Shown: piece after piece, positions 8,629 to 17,972 of the stretch
Layout of the letters: each line of letters starts with the position of its first letter
Numbering within the stretch: the stretch's first letter is position 1
Source: Acidobacteriaceae bacterium KBS 83
GTDB lineage: Bacteria; Acidobacteriota; Terriglobia; Terriglobales; Acidobacteriaceae
Direction: 5' to 3'
DNA length: 64,000 nt
NCBI GenBank assembly: GCA_000381585.1
Contig: KB906733.1
Coordinates: 62,001-126,000 of the forward strand
Notes under the pieces: model-generated
Seen by the model: only the letters and a program-made list of their open reading frames with translations
Told to the model about the DNA's origin: nothing
The model's database searches: none
Program-made: the position numbers and the translations under genes

Positions 8629-9254
8629 TTGCTGCGACCCGTGAGATGGCAATTTGTGACTGCATTTAGGATCCTCCACTCGTTTGTGGAATGTGCCGAA
8701 CGACGTTACTTGCGCAAGAGGATGTTATTCAGATCGGAATTGCCATACAATCGCCTCTCCAGCGAATTACGGCCCTCGGGGTGCTGGCAACAAGGTGCTT
8801 GGAAGCACGGACTACAGCACGATGCCACCGCGCTGATCAGAATAGAGCCTGGGCAAAGAAAACGTTTGACGTAAGTCTCGGCAGCCCTTCCTCGCGCCGA
8901 TCTAAAACATGCCCATAACGGTTACATATAGTCCAACGTCCGCATAGGCTAATCTCGGTATATCATTCGCCCCCTCAGAACTTCCGCGGATCTCAGTAAC
9001 GGCTCTCGATTTTAATTGTCTAATTATTATCGTGACCCTGCAGCCAGGCTTTTGTTAGACTCCTCGCACTGTGGACCAAGAAGCTCTTCAGAGCCGGTCC
9101 CTGACTGATGGCTAGGGTTAGTTGTTCCAGTCGATCTTTTATTCTCGCCGCTCATTCGTAGTCTTAATTTCTGGGTCCCCACCCTCGAGCCTTTCCAGAA
9201 TGGGTTGCTGCGCACCCTTCTCCACCACTGGCCATTCTGCATGGAGCGTGAAAG
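8629..9254. other. Long intergenic stretch without a supported gene
   Basis: About 625 bases lie between the secreted unknown and the response regulator. Open frames in all directions are short, arginine-rich and without ribosome-binding sites. AT content rises around 8990-9060, just ahead of the regulator, where its promoter is expected. No RNA gene or repeat was recognised. Confidence 0.4.
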
Positions 9255-9893
9255 ATGACGAGGCCCCGAATATTTCTAGCCGACGACCACACTCTGCTGG
9301 TCGACGCGTTTCGCAAATTGCTGGAACCTGAGTTTGAAATCGTAGGCGCTGCCTCCAATGGGCGCGACCTGCTCGCCAATGCCCCGGATTCAAAGCCAGA
9401 TCTGGTCATCGTTGATCTCGGTCTACCGCTGCTGAATGGCATGGCTGCGGGCCGCGAGCTCAAGAAGCTGCTCCCTCGGACGCGGATCCTTGTCGTCACT
9501 GTGAATGAAGATTCCGCTGTTGCTCACGAGGCCCTCCGCGAATGGGCCTCAGGTTATTTGTTAAAGAAATCCGCGGCCTCAGAACTCACTTATGCCATTC
9601 GAGAGATCTTGAGCGGCAAGACCTACGTGGCGCCGTCCGTGGCGAAAAAGTTGACCGAGGACTTCATTCGTGACCCCGTGACGCGCTCTAAGGGATCTCT
9701 CACGCCCCGGCAACGCGAGGTCCTCCAGTTGCTCGCCGAAGGACGAACGATGAAGGAAGCGGCAAACGTATTGAATCTCACCACGCGAACAGTGGCCTTC
9801 CATAAGTACAGAATCATGGAAGACTTCGGCATGCACAGCAACTCGGAACTCTACAAACTGGCCATACGCGAGCGTCTGGTCTCCATGGGCTGA
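9255..9893 (+). CDS. NarL/FixJ-family response regulator (receiver + LuxR-type HTH)
   Basis: This 212-residue regulator has an intact receiver: the acidic pair Asp10/Asp11, phosphoacceptor Asp54 in VIVDLGLP, Thr82 and Lys104 in YLLKKS. From about 149 to the end there is a LuxR-type DNA-binding domain (LTPRQREVLQLLAEGRTMKE, then LNLTTRTVAFHKYRIM). It should be a phosphorylation-controlled transcription factor. No kinase gene is adjacent, so it is an orphan here. It is clearly paralogous to the degenerate regulator encoded at 17973-18596, above all in the HTH. A sensor kinase operon of the matching NarX/HisKA_3 class lies 5 kb away and is a candidate partner by inference. Confidence 0.93.
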   Translation: MTRPRIFLADDHTLLVDAFRKLLEPEFEIVGAASNGRDLLANAPDSKPDLVIVDLGLPLLNGMAAGRELKKLLPRTRILVVTVNEDSAVAHEALREWASGYLLKKSAASELTYAIREILSGKTYVAPSVAKKLTEDFIRDPVTRSKGSLTPRQREVLQLLAEGRTMKEAANVLNLTTRTVAFHKYRIMEDFGMHSNSELYKLAIRERLVSMG

Positions 9894-9958
9894 ACAGCCG
9901 ACGCTTCCATTTCAGATGTCACCCATGGATGGATGGAACGTGCTCTCCTCGTACGCGC

Positions 9959-11044
9959 TCAGAATGTCCAGCCAACACCGCTGCTGATGCCCAGCTCATT
10001 CTTCTTCGCTGTGCTTGGAGGACGGCTGTCGTAGTTATCCCAGAATGATAGGTTTGTGTAAAAGTTACTTGGAAGTTTCACGTAGAACGTGGTCTTTGTT
10101 GTTGCGCGAATGCGGCCGGCGTCCGATAGACCGGGAAAAAGAAACAAGTACGATTGCAGATTATATCGGCTGAAGCGGAGCAGCTGATACTTAGCGCCGA
10201 GCAAAGCCTCAATATTCTGACTGGGTGGCTGAGCAGCGGTGGCTTCAAACTGCTCGTGGGTGTAAACCGCGCCGAGTATCCATAGGCCGGTATTCTGATT
10301 TGTTCGAAACACATATTGACCGTAACCGCCTCCCAGCGTGGAGCGAAGTTGCAAATCTTGTTGAGAGCTATGCAGAAAATCGGACAGGGCTACCACAGAC
10401 GAGTTTTTGCCCATAAAACGTTCCAGTGTCCCGGACACTTCCTGGAGGTTAGTCGTGGAGCTGTTCGTTTGCCCGCTGAAAGAGGAGGTCAAATTGACGC
10501 CCCCGCGCCAGCGCGTCGTGGAATACGATGCGCTCGCGTTCGTGGCCAGTGAAACCTGGCTATTGCCGCTGGTAAAGTCAGAACCAAAATCCATCGAACC
10601 AGTAAGCTGTCTCCAGAAATTCCGTTTCCTGGTTTCGATACCGACTACGTCCGGGCCTGCGGCGCTTACGGTAGAGCTGCCTGCGCGTATCTCAAAGTCC
10701 TTTCCTGGCGCTTTCTTTGATGGCACTTTTCCTATCGTCCCAGCCAGATGGCTGCCATCCTTAAGGACAACCTGGAACACGGCGGGGCTTTTGACCGACT
10801 CCACTTGGAGCCAGTCCAATTGGATCGAACTGGACACATAGTCAACGCCGAAATACAGGATCCCGTTATCAAGTTTGCTTATTTCGCCCGTTAGACGATC
10901 GCCATTTTTCATGATCACGAGATCGCGGTTCTTTATCGCGTGGGCTGAAACCGTCGCCCAGGCGAGTAGGAAGCAAATCGTGAAGCGGCCAATGTTTGAC
11001 TCTGCACAGTGAAGGCGCGGCATTCTCGCTCCCGGAAGCCGCAT
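9959..11044 (-). CDS. DUF481-family outer-membrane beta-barrel protein
   Basis: This 361-residue protein has an N-terminal signal peptide (hydrophobic FTICFLLAWATVSAHA). Methionine 8 is an alternative start. Residues about 37-140 are beta-rich (DLVIMKNGDRLTGEISKLDN, VLKDGSHLAGTIGK), resembling the small strand-rich module often found ahead of DUF481. The rest is a DUF481/YdiY-like barrel with alternating strands, ending in aromatic WTF as expected for barrel assembly recognition. No pore or enzyme function is evident. It is single on its strand. A 22-base tandem repeat lies just upstream of its start (11068-11111) and may be regulatory. Confidence 0.86.
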   Translation of the reverse strand: MRLPGARMPRLHCAESNIGRFTICFLLAWATVSAHAIKNRDLVIMKNGDRLTGEISKLDNGILYFGVDYVSSSIQLDWLQVESVKSPAVFQVVLKDGSHLAGTIGKVPSKKAPGKDFEIRAGSSTVSAAGPDVVGIETRKRNFWRQLTGSMDFGSDFTSGNSQVSLATNASASYSTTRWRGGVNLTSSFSGQTNSSTTNLQEVSGTLERFMGKNSSVVALSDFLHSSQQDLQLRSTLGGGYGQYVFRTNQNTGLWILGAVYTHEQFEATAAQPPSQNIEALLGAKYQLLRFSRYNLQSYLFLFPGLSDAGRIRATTKTTFYVKLPSNFYTNLSFWDNYDSRPPSTAKKNELGISSGVGWTF

Positions 11045-11425
11045 GTAGCGGCCGAAGATGTAAGCTCGGTTCGAAAAGAATAGCGTTACGGCTCGAAAAG
11101 AATCGCGTTATACGGTTGCGGCGGACCTTTACCCTGCAGGACCTTTCGCTTTGTGCGGGTTGTCGGCGTCTCGCCGCGTTGACCGCCCTGCAGGTGCGCA
11201 CTGCCCGCGGTCCGCAAACTTGTCCAGCGGCAATCCATCGAAGGACTCCAGCCAACTTGGCAGGATATTGAGCTGCCATGGTCGTCTGTACCTGTCAAAA
11301 CTGCCAGTACAGTTGTGCGGCAACGCCGACGCATACTGGATTTCCCCGAGCCCGCGCACGGGTACGACACTCTTTTCACGAAAATGCTTTAATCATCTCC
11401 GGCCCGGGCTCAAGGAGGGGAAAGA
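11045..11425. other. Divergent intergenic region with short tandem repeat
   Basis: About 380 bases lie between the DUF481 gene (minus) and the DUF2252 gene (plus). Apart from the 22-base duplicate near the DUF481 start and a strong ribosome-binding site for DUF2252 (AAGGAGG at 11412-11418), nothing is recognised. Confidence 0.45.
11068..11111. repeat. Two tandem copies of a 22-base element upstream of the DUF481 gene
   Basis: The copy at 11068-11089 (GGTTCGAAAAGAATAGCGTT plus AC) is followed immediately by a copy at 11090-11111 (GGCTCGAAAAGAATCGCGTT plus AT). They differ at three positions. A 22-base period is about two helical turns, so both copies face the same side of the DNA. This is compatible with a tandem operator 24 bases upstream of the minus-strand start codon. 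Confidence 0.7.
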
Positions 11426-12835
11426 ATGAAAAAGCCAGCGATAGAGAGGCTTCACGCATTTGACTTGGACCGCGCCATGGTCCCATGGGAGCTGCGGCGC
11501 CAGGAAGGCAAGGAACTGCGCCGCACAGTGCCGCGTGAGTCGCACGCTGCATGGAAGCCCGGAAAGACGCGGCCCGACCCCGTAGAAACCGTGCAGGCGA
11601 ACAACAAAGGACGGCAAGCGAACCTGATTCCATTGCGCATGGGGCGCATGGCCGCCTCGCCGTTCGCATTCTTGCGTGGCTCAGCATGCGTCATGGCACG
11701 CGATCTCGCTGAGACACCTATCACCGGCTCCTCCGTTGTGATCGACGGCGATGCTCATCTGAATAATTTCGGCTTGTACGGCACGCCACAGCGTGAGGTC
11801 GTATTTGATCTCAACGACTTCGACGAAGCGGTATTCGGCCCCTGGGAGTGGGATTTGAAGCGCCTGGTTGCCAGCGTAAATGTGGCAGGGCGGCAAAACG
11901 GATTAAACGCGCGCGAGCGGGCGGCGGCTGTCGAGCGCTGCGTAAGCGGCTACCGGTTCAATGTCAACCGCCTGCAACAGATGGGTGTCTTGGACGTGTG
12001 GTATCTCCACGCCTATCCTGACCGCAAGAACCCCATTCTGAAGATCGATCCCAAGTCAAAGGCGGTCATCGCAAAGACGCTCGCCAAGGCGCAAAGAACC
12101 GACAACCGCGCACTTCTACCCAAAGTCGCTGATCACGGCACCGATGGGTCGTGGACTTTTCGCGAAGATCCCCCCATCCTGACCAAAGTCGACAAAGCGA
12201 CACGCGACAAAGTAGTGAAAGGCCTGAATGACTACTCAGAGTCTCTTTCACTCGAAAGGCGTTTTATGCTGAGCCGGTATCACGTGGCTGACGTGGCGCA
12301 CAGAGTGGTCGGTGTGGGATCGGTCGGCACGCGGGCATATCTTGTTCTGCTCTTTGGGAACGGTGATGACGATCCTCTGTTCCTGCAGGTAAAGGAATCC
12401 GTTGCGCCCGCGCTTGCACCGTTTGTGCCGAAACTCCCCGTGTACGAGCACAACGGGAAGCGCGTCGTCGTCGGCCACAGAGCCCTTCAGGCATCGTCCG
12501 ATCCCATGCTTGGCTACACCAGGATCGAAGGCCGCGATTATTACGTAAGACAAATGAAAAATCTCAAGGCCTCCATGCCGGTTGAGTTCCTTACTGGGGT
12601 TACGTTCAATTTCTACGCCTGGGCCTGCGGAACTATCCTTGCGCGTGCTCACTCCCGGACCGGCGATCCTGCGCGTATCGCTGGCTATTGTGGCAATTCC
12701 CCTGTTCTCGATGAGGCGCTAGCATCCTGGGCGGAAAGTTATGGAGACCAGACGGAGTCGGACCACGCTGCCCTGCTGAAGGCAATCCGCCAGAACAAAG
12801 TGAAGGCTGATCTTACTTCGGTGGATGCTAGCTAG
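11426..12835 (+). CDS. DUF2252 family protein
   Basis: This 469-residue cytoplasmic protein of the DUF2252 family has a kinase/phosphotransferase-like fold (an APH-like core by family knowledge) but no established reaction. Typical stretches are RMGRMAASPFAFLRGSA, VVIDGDAHLNNFGLYGTPQR and VFDLNDFDEAVFGPWEWDLKRL. The last two resemble the catalytic HxDxxxxN and metal DxD segments of aminoglycoside-kinase-like enzymes, so an ATP-dependent role is conceivable. The start is firm: AAGGAGG lies 7 bases ahead of the ATG. It is monocistronic, convergent with the patatin-like gene. Confidence 0.92.
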   Translation: MKKPAIERLHAFDLDRAMVPWELRRQEGKELRRTVPRESHAAWKPGKTRPDPVETVQANNKGRQANLIPLRMGRMAASPFAFLRGSACVMARDLAETPITGSSVVIDGDAHLNNFGLYGTPQREVVFDLNDFDEAVFGPWEWDLKRLVASVNVAGRQNGLNARERAAAVERCVSGYRFNVNRLQQMGVLDVWYLHAYPDRKNPILKIDPKSKAVIAKTLAKAQRTDNRALLPKVADHGTDGSWTFREDPPILTKVDKATRDKVVKGLNDYSESLSLERRFMLSRYHVADVAHRVVGVGSVGTRAYLVLLFGNGDDDPLFLQVKESVAPALAPFVPKLPVYEHNGKRVVVGHRALQASSDPMLGYTRIEGRDYYVRQMKNLKASMPVEFLTGVTFNFYAWACGTILARAHSRTGDPARIAGYCGNSPVLDEALASWAESYGDQTESDHAALLKAIRQNKVKADLTSVDAS

Positions 12836-12919
12836 AAACGCCAATCGTCCGAAACAAGCGGATGTAAGAAGGGTTTCGGCGGCGGGGATTGTCGTGAGAT
12901 TAGAGATGCGCGACGCTGG

Positions 12920-15136
12920 TCAGAACGCCCTGCCGATTTGAAAGAAAAATCTGCCGCGCCCGTAATCCCCGATAGCGCCGCCGATTTCGATTGGGCCGAT
13001 GATTGTCGTAGCGATCAGGCCCGCCGCAAAATCCATCGGCAGGTTGGGTGGTTTGGGACCATTTGGCAGCTGATAGGTCTTTCCCAATTCATATGTGCCG
13101 ATAAAGTCCAGTTTGTCGCCCAGGAAGGGCGGGAGGGATGCCAATGTCCTGATATAGCCCATCTGAAATAGAAAATACTGGTTCGTAAGCAGTTCGTTGC
13201 TTCCCCAAGCCACTAAGTGCTGAGCACCGCCAAGAGAAAATGAGGGTATACCCGTCTTGTAGCCGAAACTCGTGCCGCCGGACGGGTTGAAATATACGGA
13301 AGATCGTCCATTCAGAGGGAAGAAGTTACTGGACTGTACCTCAGCCAGCGGAAATGCTCCGGGTGCATCCGGGTTGACAACGAACCCCTTCGCATACAAC
13401 AGGAGCCTCCTTCCTGCAAGTGGAACAACAGGATTATCCGTATCTTCCACCTGATATTGAGCTCGGATATCGCCGGTTTGGCCAGAGACGGTGGGCAATA
13501 CGGACGAATTCCCGATGATCGGTGACAGCCGTTCATAGGCGCCTTCATAGCCCAGACGCAATTCGCCACTTCGCCCAAAAGCATATCCCGCATCCACACC
13601 GCCGCCAGCCTTTTTCTGCCTGTAGGTCGCCAGAAGTGTTTGATCCGAATAAAGATTGAGCTGACGGCTGAACAGTCCCACACGTGGCGAGATAAACCAA
13701 CGAGTTGTAGGTTTGAACGGATGGTAATACTCGCTGTCCAGAGCATAATTCGAGCCCACAATCACATCGTTGCGCAACTCCGAACGGTAGGTGCCAAAAT
13801 CCGTATACGTGATCCTGGCCCCGACAGTGAACAGCACGTTGTTGTACTGCGATCCATCAATAAAGATCAGCGGGCGGACCAGGGGCGGGATGTAGGGCTT
13901 TCGTTCAGTCTGTATCTGCAAGCCCTGCTGGTTGTTCCTCTCCACCATCGAGTAGGTAAGGCTGAGGAACTGTCCCGTCCCCGACATCCCCATAATGTCT
14001 TTGTTCAGCTTGTCTGTATTGACAGGCGTTCCTGCTAAATCAGAGAGACTCTTTTCGACGTCGTGCGCCAGTTCCGGTCTCCCGCCCACGACCTCGACAA
14101 ACTGCGGCACGGGCGTAGTTTTACGCCGGGCCTCCCGATCGGCTAGATACTGCTTCCACGTGCTCTCGTCGACCGAAAAAGTGGAGAGAACCGCGCTCTT
14201 CGAGGCCGCTGCATCATATCCCGCTTTGATAATTTCGTTCGCCTGGTTGTAGTCCAGGCTCGTGTACTTCTGCAACGGAACCGACACCAGCAGGTCCGCT
14301 TTCTCCATCGAGCGGAGCTCGTTCGCGGCAATCATCACGGAAACAGATCGCCCCAACACCCCAAAACTGGAAAGCGACGCGTCAGGATCCAGCGGTGCTA
14401 CCTCGAGGTGAACTCCCAGCACCACGTCCGCACCCATCTCTTTCGCAACGTCGATCGGGATATTCTGCAACAAACCGCCATCGGCGAAAATATGATTGTC
14501 TGAACGAACCGGCGTAAAAAGTCCCGGCAGGGACATCGTCGATCGCAACGCCAGGGCAAGAGATCCGCTTCGGAAAACATAGGGTTTTCCAGATTGCAGG
14601 TCTGTCGCGACGCAGGCAAATGGGATCGGCAGCTCATTGAAACTTGAAAGCTCGGAATACGGGAGTGCAATACGATCGAGAATCAGCGAAACTTGCTGGC
14701 CGGAATTGAATCCCTCAGGCAAGTGCAATCCCTTGTGCAATCCGAATTCGAGCGTGCTGGGATAGTCACGGGCGTCCTCTTTGCGCCGGAACGTCAGATC
14801 GCTGTAAGGCGTTTGACCCCTCAATACCGCGTCCCAATCGATGCTCTGAACAACCTGCCGCACCTCCGATGCGGATCGTCCAGTTGCATACACTCCGCCG
14901 ACGAGGCCTCCCATGCTGGTTCCGGCGACATAGCTCACCGGTATCCGATGTTCCTCCATCCACTGAATGACCCCGATATGAGCCAATCCCAATGCACCGC
15001 CACCTTCAAGAACCAGGCCTAGCTTTGGACGGCCCGTGCCGGAAGGCAGGGGTTGGTTTTGCGGCAGAGCGTTGGTCGCTGGCAACATTATTCCGGCAAG
15101 GACCAGCGACACTAGCTTCCGGATCTGCATAGCCAA
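12920..15136 (-). CDS. Patatin-like phospholipase with POTRA and outer-membrane barrel (PlpD-like, type Vd autotransporter)
   Basis: This 738-residue protein has a signal peptide at about 1-24 and a patatin domain at about 38-235. That domain has the oxyanion-hole motif GGGALG, nucleophile Ser74 in GTSMGG and dyad Asp219 in FADGGLLQN. A POTRA-like segment follows at about 345-425 (FVEVVGGRPELAHDVEKSL), then a Bac_surface_Ag-type barrel to the C-terminal phenylalanine (FFQIGRAF). This order matches PlpD and FplA, in which a lipase/phospholipase is carried through the outer membrane by its own barrel. The catalytic dyad is complete, so an active surface or secreted lipase is expected. The gene stands alone, convergent with DUF2252 and downstream of the sensor-kinase operon. 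Confidence 0.92.
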   Translation of the reverse strand: MAMQIRKLVSLVLAGIMLPATNALPQNQPLPSGTGRPKLGLVLEGGGALGLAHIGVIQWMEEHRIPVSYVAGTSMGGLVGGVYATGRSASEVRQVVQSIDWDAVLRGQTPYSDLTFRRKEDARDYPSTLEFGLHKGLHLPEGFNSGQQVSLILDRIALPYSELSSFNELPIPFACVATDLQSGKPYVFRSGSLALALRSTMSLPGLFTPVRSDNHIFADGGLLQNIPIDVAKEMGADVVLGVHLEVAPLDPDASLSSFGVLGRSVSVMIAANELRSMEKADLLVSVPLQKYTSLDYNQANEIIKAGYDAAASKSAVLSTFSVDESTWKQYLADREARRKTTPVPQFVEVVGGRPELAHDVEKSLSDLAGTPVNTDKLNKDIMGMSGTGQFLSLTYSMVERNNQQGLQIQTERKPYIPPLVRPLIFIDGSQYNNVLFTVGARITYTDFGTYRSELRNDVIVGSNYALDSEYYHPFKPTTRWFISPRVGLFSRQLNLYSDQTLLATYRQKKAGGGVDAGYAFGRSGELRLGYEGAYERLSPIIGNSSVLPTVSGQTGDIRAQYQVEDTDNPVVPLAGRRLLLYAKGFVVNPDAPGAFPLAEVQSSNFFPLNGRSSVYFNPSGGTSFGYKTGIPSFSLGGAQHLVAWGSNELLTNQYFLFQMGYIRTLASLPPFLGDKLDFIGTYELGKTYQLPNGPKPPNLPMDFAAGLIATTIIGPIEIGGAIGDYGRGRFFFQIGRAF

Positions 15137-15298
15137 TCAAATTCTCCAAGCGTGACAAAATCCTAAGGCCCACAAAACTGGCCCAACAACTGGCACAACT
15201 GACAGGTGGCGCAGCGCGAATGTCAACGAGGCGCTCCAATTCGGAGGCGCCGCAAGTAGCTTTATCGGCGGCGGGGACCAGGGCCTCGCGACTCTGAA

Positions 15299-17083
15299 TT
15301 ATTCCCGCGATCCGATGGCGGAATGATCGGCACTGAATCCATTGCTCGTCGGGATCGGCGCCTCAGCGGTCACCACAGTTCCTTCGCCAGGTTTTGACTC
15401 GATGGACAATCTTCCCCCAATGCTGCGAAGACGCTCGTGCATCGCTGTAAATCCAAGTCCGGCAGGAGCCTCCCCAGTCTTGAATCCACGTCCCCAGTCC
15501 TGCACCCGCATTCGTAGCGCTCCCGGTGCCTGAGTCAGACTCACTTGCACTCTGGTTGTATCGCTGTGCTTGACGACGTTGCTCAGGGCCTCCTGCGCGA
15601 CGCGGTAAAAGCAAAGTGGAACATCGCCAGAGAGACCCTCCTGTGCAATCTGTGCCTCAAGATTGATCTGCAATCCGTGTCGTTTCGCCATCTCCTGGCA
15701 CAAGTCCTTCATCGCTGCCTTCAGCCCGAGATGCTCCAGCTTGGAAGAGTGCAGCCGATGCGACAGATTGTGTACATCGGAAATAAGTGCATCCAGCTCT
15801 GCAACCGAATGATCTAGTTCCGTGCGGCTTGCCACTGCGTCTACCGGCAGTTGATTGCCGGACATTCCCAGCTGCACTGAAACCAGAGAAAGTCGCTGGC
15901 CGATATCGTCGTGTAGCTCTCGCGCAATATACCTTCGTTCCTCCTCGCTTGCGCTGATGAGCCGCCCAGTCAGGAGCCCGACGGCCTGATCTGAACGTTT
16001 GCGGGCACGCATTTGAATCGTCAGAAGGATGATAAGAACCGACTGGAGCGCGAGAATCGTGATTCCCACCCAGATGTATTTACGGTAGAGTTCCCAGTCC
16101 GAGAGTTCGCGGTACATGACCGCCGTTCCTGCCGGCAATCTGCTCTCTGGAATATTCCACTTCTTCAACTGTCGCCAATCCACGGCTATCTCATTCGGAG
16201 GCGCCGGCTCAGCTGGGATAGAGGCGACATTCTTACCGTTCATGACCTGGAGTGCAAGGCCCGCAGCCTTGCGGACGGATGCCTCTATTTGCAAAAGACT
16301 ACCGCCAACAATTCCACATCCCATGAGGGTCTCAAATGTCCCATATACGGGCGCATTCGAGGAGTCGACGATCAGTTGGCATACGCGCTTTGGGATATAC
16401 AGTTGCCCACGGGCATCCCTGAAGAATGTACTGAAGAGTACAGCGCTGTGACTGGGAAGCTGGCCCAGACGACTCAACATTTGTGACAGTGGCAGGTCCT
16501 CGAGATACTCAAAGTCCAGCCTTCCCTCATAACTCTTAAATTCCTCCGCCACACCGTTTCGTCGCGATATGTCATCGGCAGACGAGCCCGCAACCACGAC
16601 GATCCGCTGCGTATCCGGCTGTAATTTGAGGATTAGACCCACCGTGCTTGCATAACTGATGGTGTTGCTCACCCCGGTTACGTTGTGCGGCAATTCTGGC
16701 GGCAGCGTTCTGGATTCGATAAACGAGAAAACAATCGGCACTGCCGGGAAAAGCTGTTCTCCGTACTTCATCATGAAGCTGAAGGCAGGCGGCCCCACGG
16801 TCAGGATCACATTCATCTTCTTGCCGGCATACTTCTGGGTGATCCTCTCTGCGAATGCCGGATACTCAGCAGTCAGTCGGTTTTCATCCATGTACTCTTC
16901 AAAAATCTGAGTGCCGGGTTCTCGTCCTATGGTTTCCTGGATCGCCTTCGCGGCGACGATATTTGCAGGAAGGCGAGAGCTTTCCATGTGAAGCACAAGT
17001 ACGTTCTTCACGTTCTCGGCGCGCGCCGAGGATAGCAGGAATGTCGCCGCCAACCCCACAATTACTTGGCGCCAAAGCTTCAT
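15299..17083 (-). CDS. Sensor histidine kinase with ABC-substrate-binding-type periplasmic sensor
   Basis: This 594-residue protein has a signal/anchor at 1-22 and a periplasmic domain at about 25-300 resembling ABC_sub_bind proteins (VILTVGPPAFSFMM, IESRTLPPELPHNVTGVSNT). A membrane helix at about 336-358 is followed by a HisKA_3 domain with His391 in IARELHDDIGQRL. A HATPase_c domain covers about 485-577, with N box AQEALSNVVKHS and G boxes DWGRGF and GLGFTAMHERL. This is the NarX/DegS class, which phosphorylates LuxR-type regulators. The periplasmic solute-binding-type fold suggests direct sensing of a small ligand, identity unknown. It lies 136 bases downstream of a REC-only regulator on the same strand, which implies an operon. 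Confidence 0.93.
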   Translation of the reverse strand: MKLWRQVIVGLAATFLLSSARAENVKNVLVLHMESSRLPANIVAAKAIQETIGREPGTQIFEEYMDENRLTAEYPAFAERITQKYAGKKMNVILTVGPPAFSFMMKYGEQLFPAVPIVFSFIESRTLPPELPHNVTGVSNTISYASTVGLILKLQPDTQRIVVVAGSSADDISRRNGVAEEFKSYEGRLDFEYLEDLPLSQMLSRLGQLPSHSAVLFSTFFRDARGQLYIPKRVCQLIVDSSNAPVYGTFETLMGCGIVGGSLLQIEASVRKAAGLALQVMNGKNVASIPAEPAPPNEIAVDWRQLKKWNIPESRLPAGTAVMYRELSDWELYRKYIWVGITILALQSVLIILLTIQMRARKRSDQAVGLLTGRLISASEEERRYIARELHDDIGQRLSLVSVQLGMSGNQLPVDAVASRTELDHSVAELDALISDVHNLSHRLHSSKLEHLGLKAAMKDLCQEMAKRHGLQINLEAQIAQEGLSGDVPLCFYRVAQEALSNVVKHSDTTRVQVSLTQAPGALRMRVQDWGRGFKTGEAPAGLGFTAMHERLRSIGGRLSIESKPGEGTVVTAEAPIPTSNGFSADHSAIGSRE

Positions 17084-17219
17084 CGGTTAAAGACTACACT
17101 GCGATGCAAGCCCAGACTGTAAATGCAAGAACACCGGAAAGAGCAACCAGAACGCTGCGCCGAACCCACTCAGCATTGTTCCGGCCAGATATCTCCCCAT
17201 GCGGCCCGTGAATCGCACG

Positions 17220-17642
17220 TCAGGACAAATGGGGGCCCGATGGCAGCGTCGGGGAAAAGAAAAGCTTTCCCTCCATCGCTTCCCGTGCCGCCACCAGAAG
17301 ATCGCTGTGCATGCGGCGCTTTATCACATAGCTGCCACCTATCTCACGAGCGGCGTAGGCGTAGTCTGCATCTTCCATCACCGTGAGAAACACAATCCTG
17401 GTTGCACGAGAGCTTTCTTTCAATCGTCGTGCCGTCTCGAACCCGTTTCTTCCTGGCATGCCTATGTCCAAAATCACCAGATCTGGATGAAGAGTTGAGA
17501 CTGCGTCGAGAGCCGCGTCGCCGCCAGGCGCAGTGGCTAGAATGTCGAACTCACCCTTCATGATGTCGCACGCGGTCACGAGTGCGCCGGGATGATCGTC
17601 AATCAGGACTACGGTTGCCTTAGGCTTCGAGGACTGTGTCAT
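17220..17642 (-). CDS. Receiver-only response regulator
   Basis: This protein of about 140 residues consists of a single receiver domain. The ATG at 17642 (MTQSSKPK) is chosen because the upstream extension has no homology; a longer reading begins at 17714. All phosphorylation residues are present: Asp15/Asp16, Asp59 in LVILDIGMPG, Thr87 and Lys109 in SYVIKRR. There is no DNA-binding domain: the protein stops about 20 residues after the last receiver helix. As the gene just ahead of the NarX-type kinase, it is the obvious phosphorylation partner, but it cannot act on DNA itself. It could be a phosphate sink, a protein-protein switch or an intermediate relay. Confidence 0.88.
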   Translation of the reverse strand: MTQSSKPKATVVLIDDHPGALVTACDIMKGEFDILATAPGGDAALDAVSTLHPDLVILDIGMPGRNGFETARRLKESSRATRIVFLTVMEDADYAYAAREIGGSYVIKRRMHSDLLVAAREAMEGKLFFSPTLPSGPHLS

Positions 17643-17972
17643 GTCTCCCGCCTGGTCAAACGCTCGTGGAAGGGAACTCACGTTCACCCTACGACTACGA
17701 TGGTGACCTGCCAACTGTCAGAAAGCGCAGAAGTACTACCCAATTACCTCGACACGGTCGCCGGAGCCTCTATGAGAGCGATGCGTGCCGCGTAGACGGA
17801 TGCAATTCTCATCCAGCCGTTTCCTGTAACTTCTGACAGTTCCAGCCCCGTTTAGATAAACCTATCCTTGCGAAGCAACGTGGATTCCGGGATTGTGTGC
17901 TCCTCCTGCGTTGGGTTCCCGCGTGGAGTCTTCCTGGTGGAGAGCGGGTTTTCAGACCGCCAAGGGGAACGA
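17643..17972. other. Divergent promoter region between two regulator genes
   Basis: About 330 bases lie between the REC-only regulator (minus) and the degenerate regulator (plus). A CAACTGTCAGAAAG motif at about 17711 recurs inverted at 17828 (CTTCTGACAGTTC). This gives two half sites about 110 bases apart that could bind one dimeric factor or be a coincidence. Confidence 0.4.
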
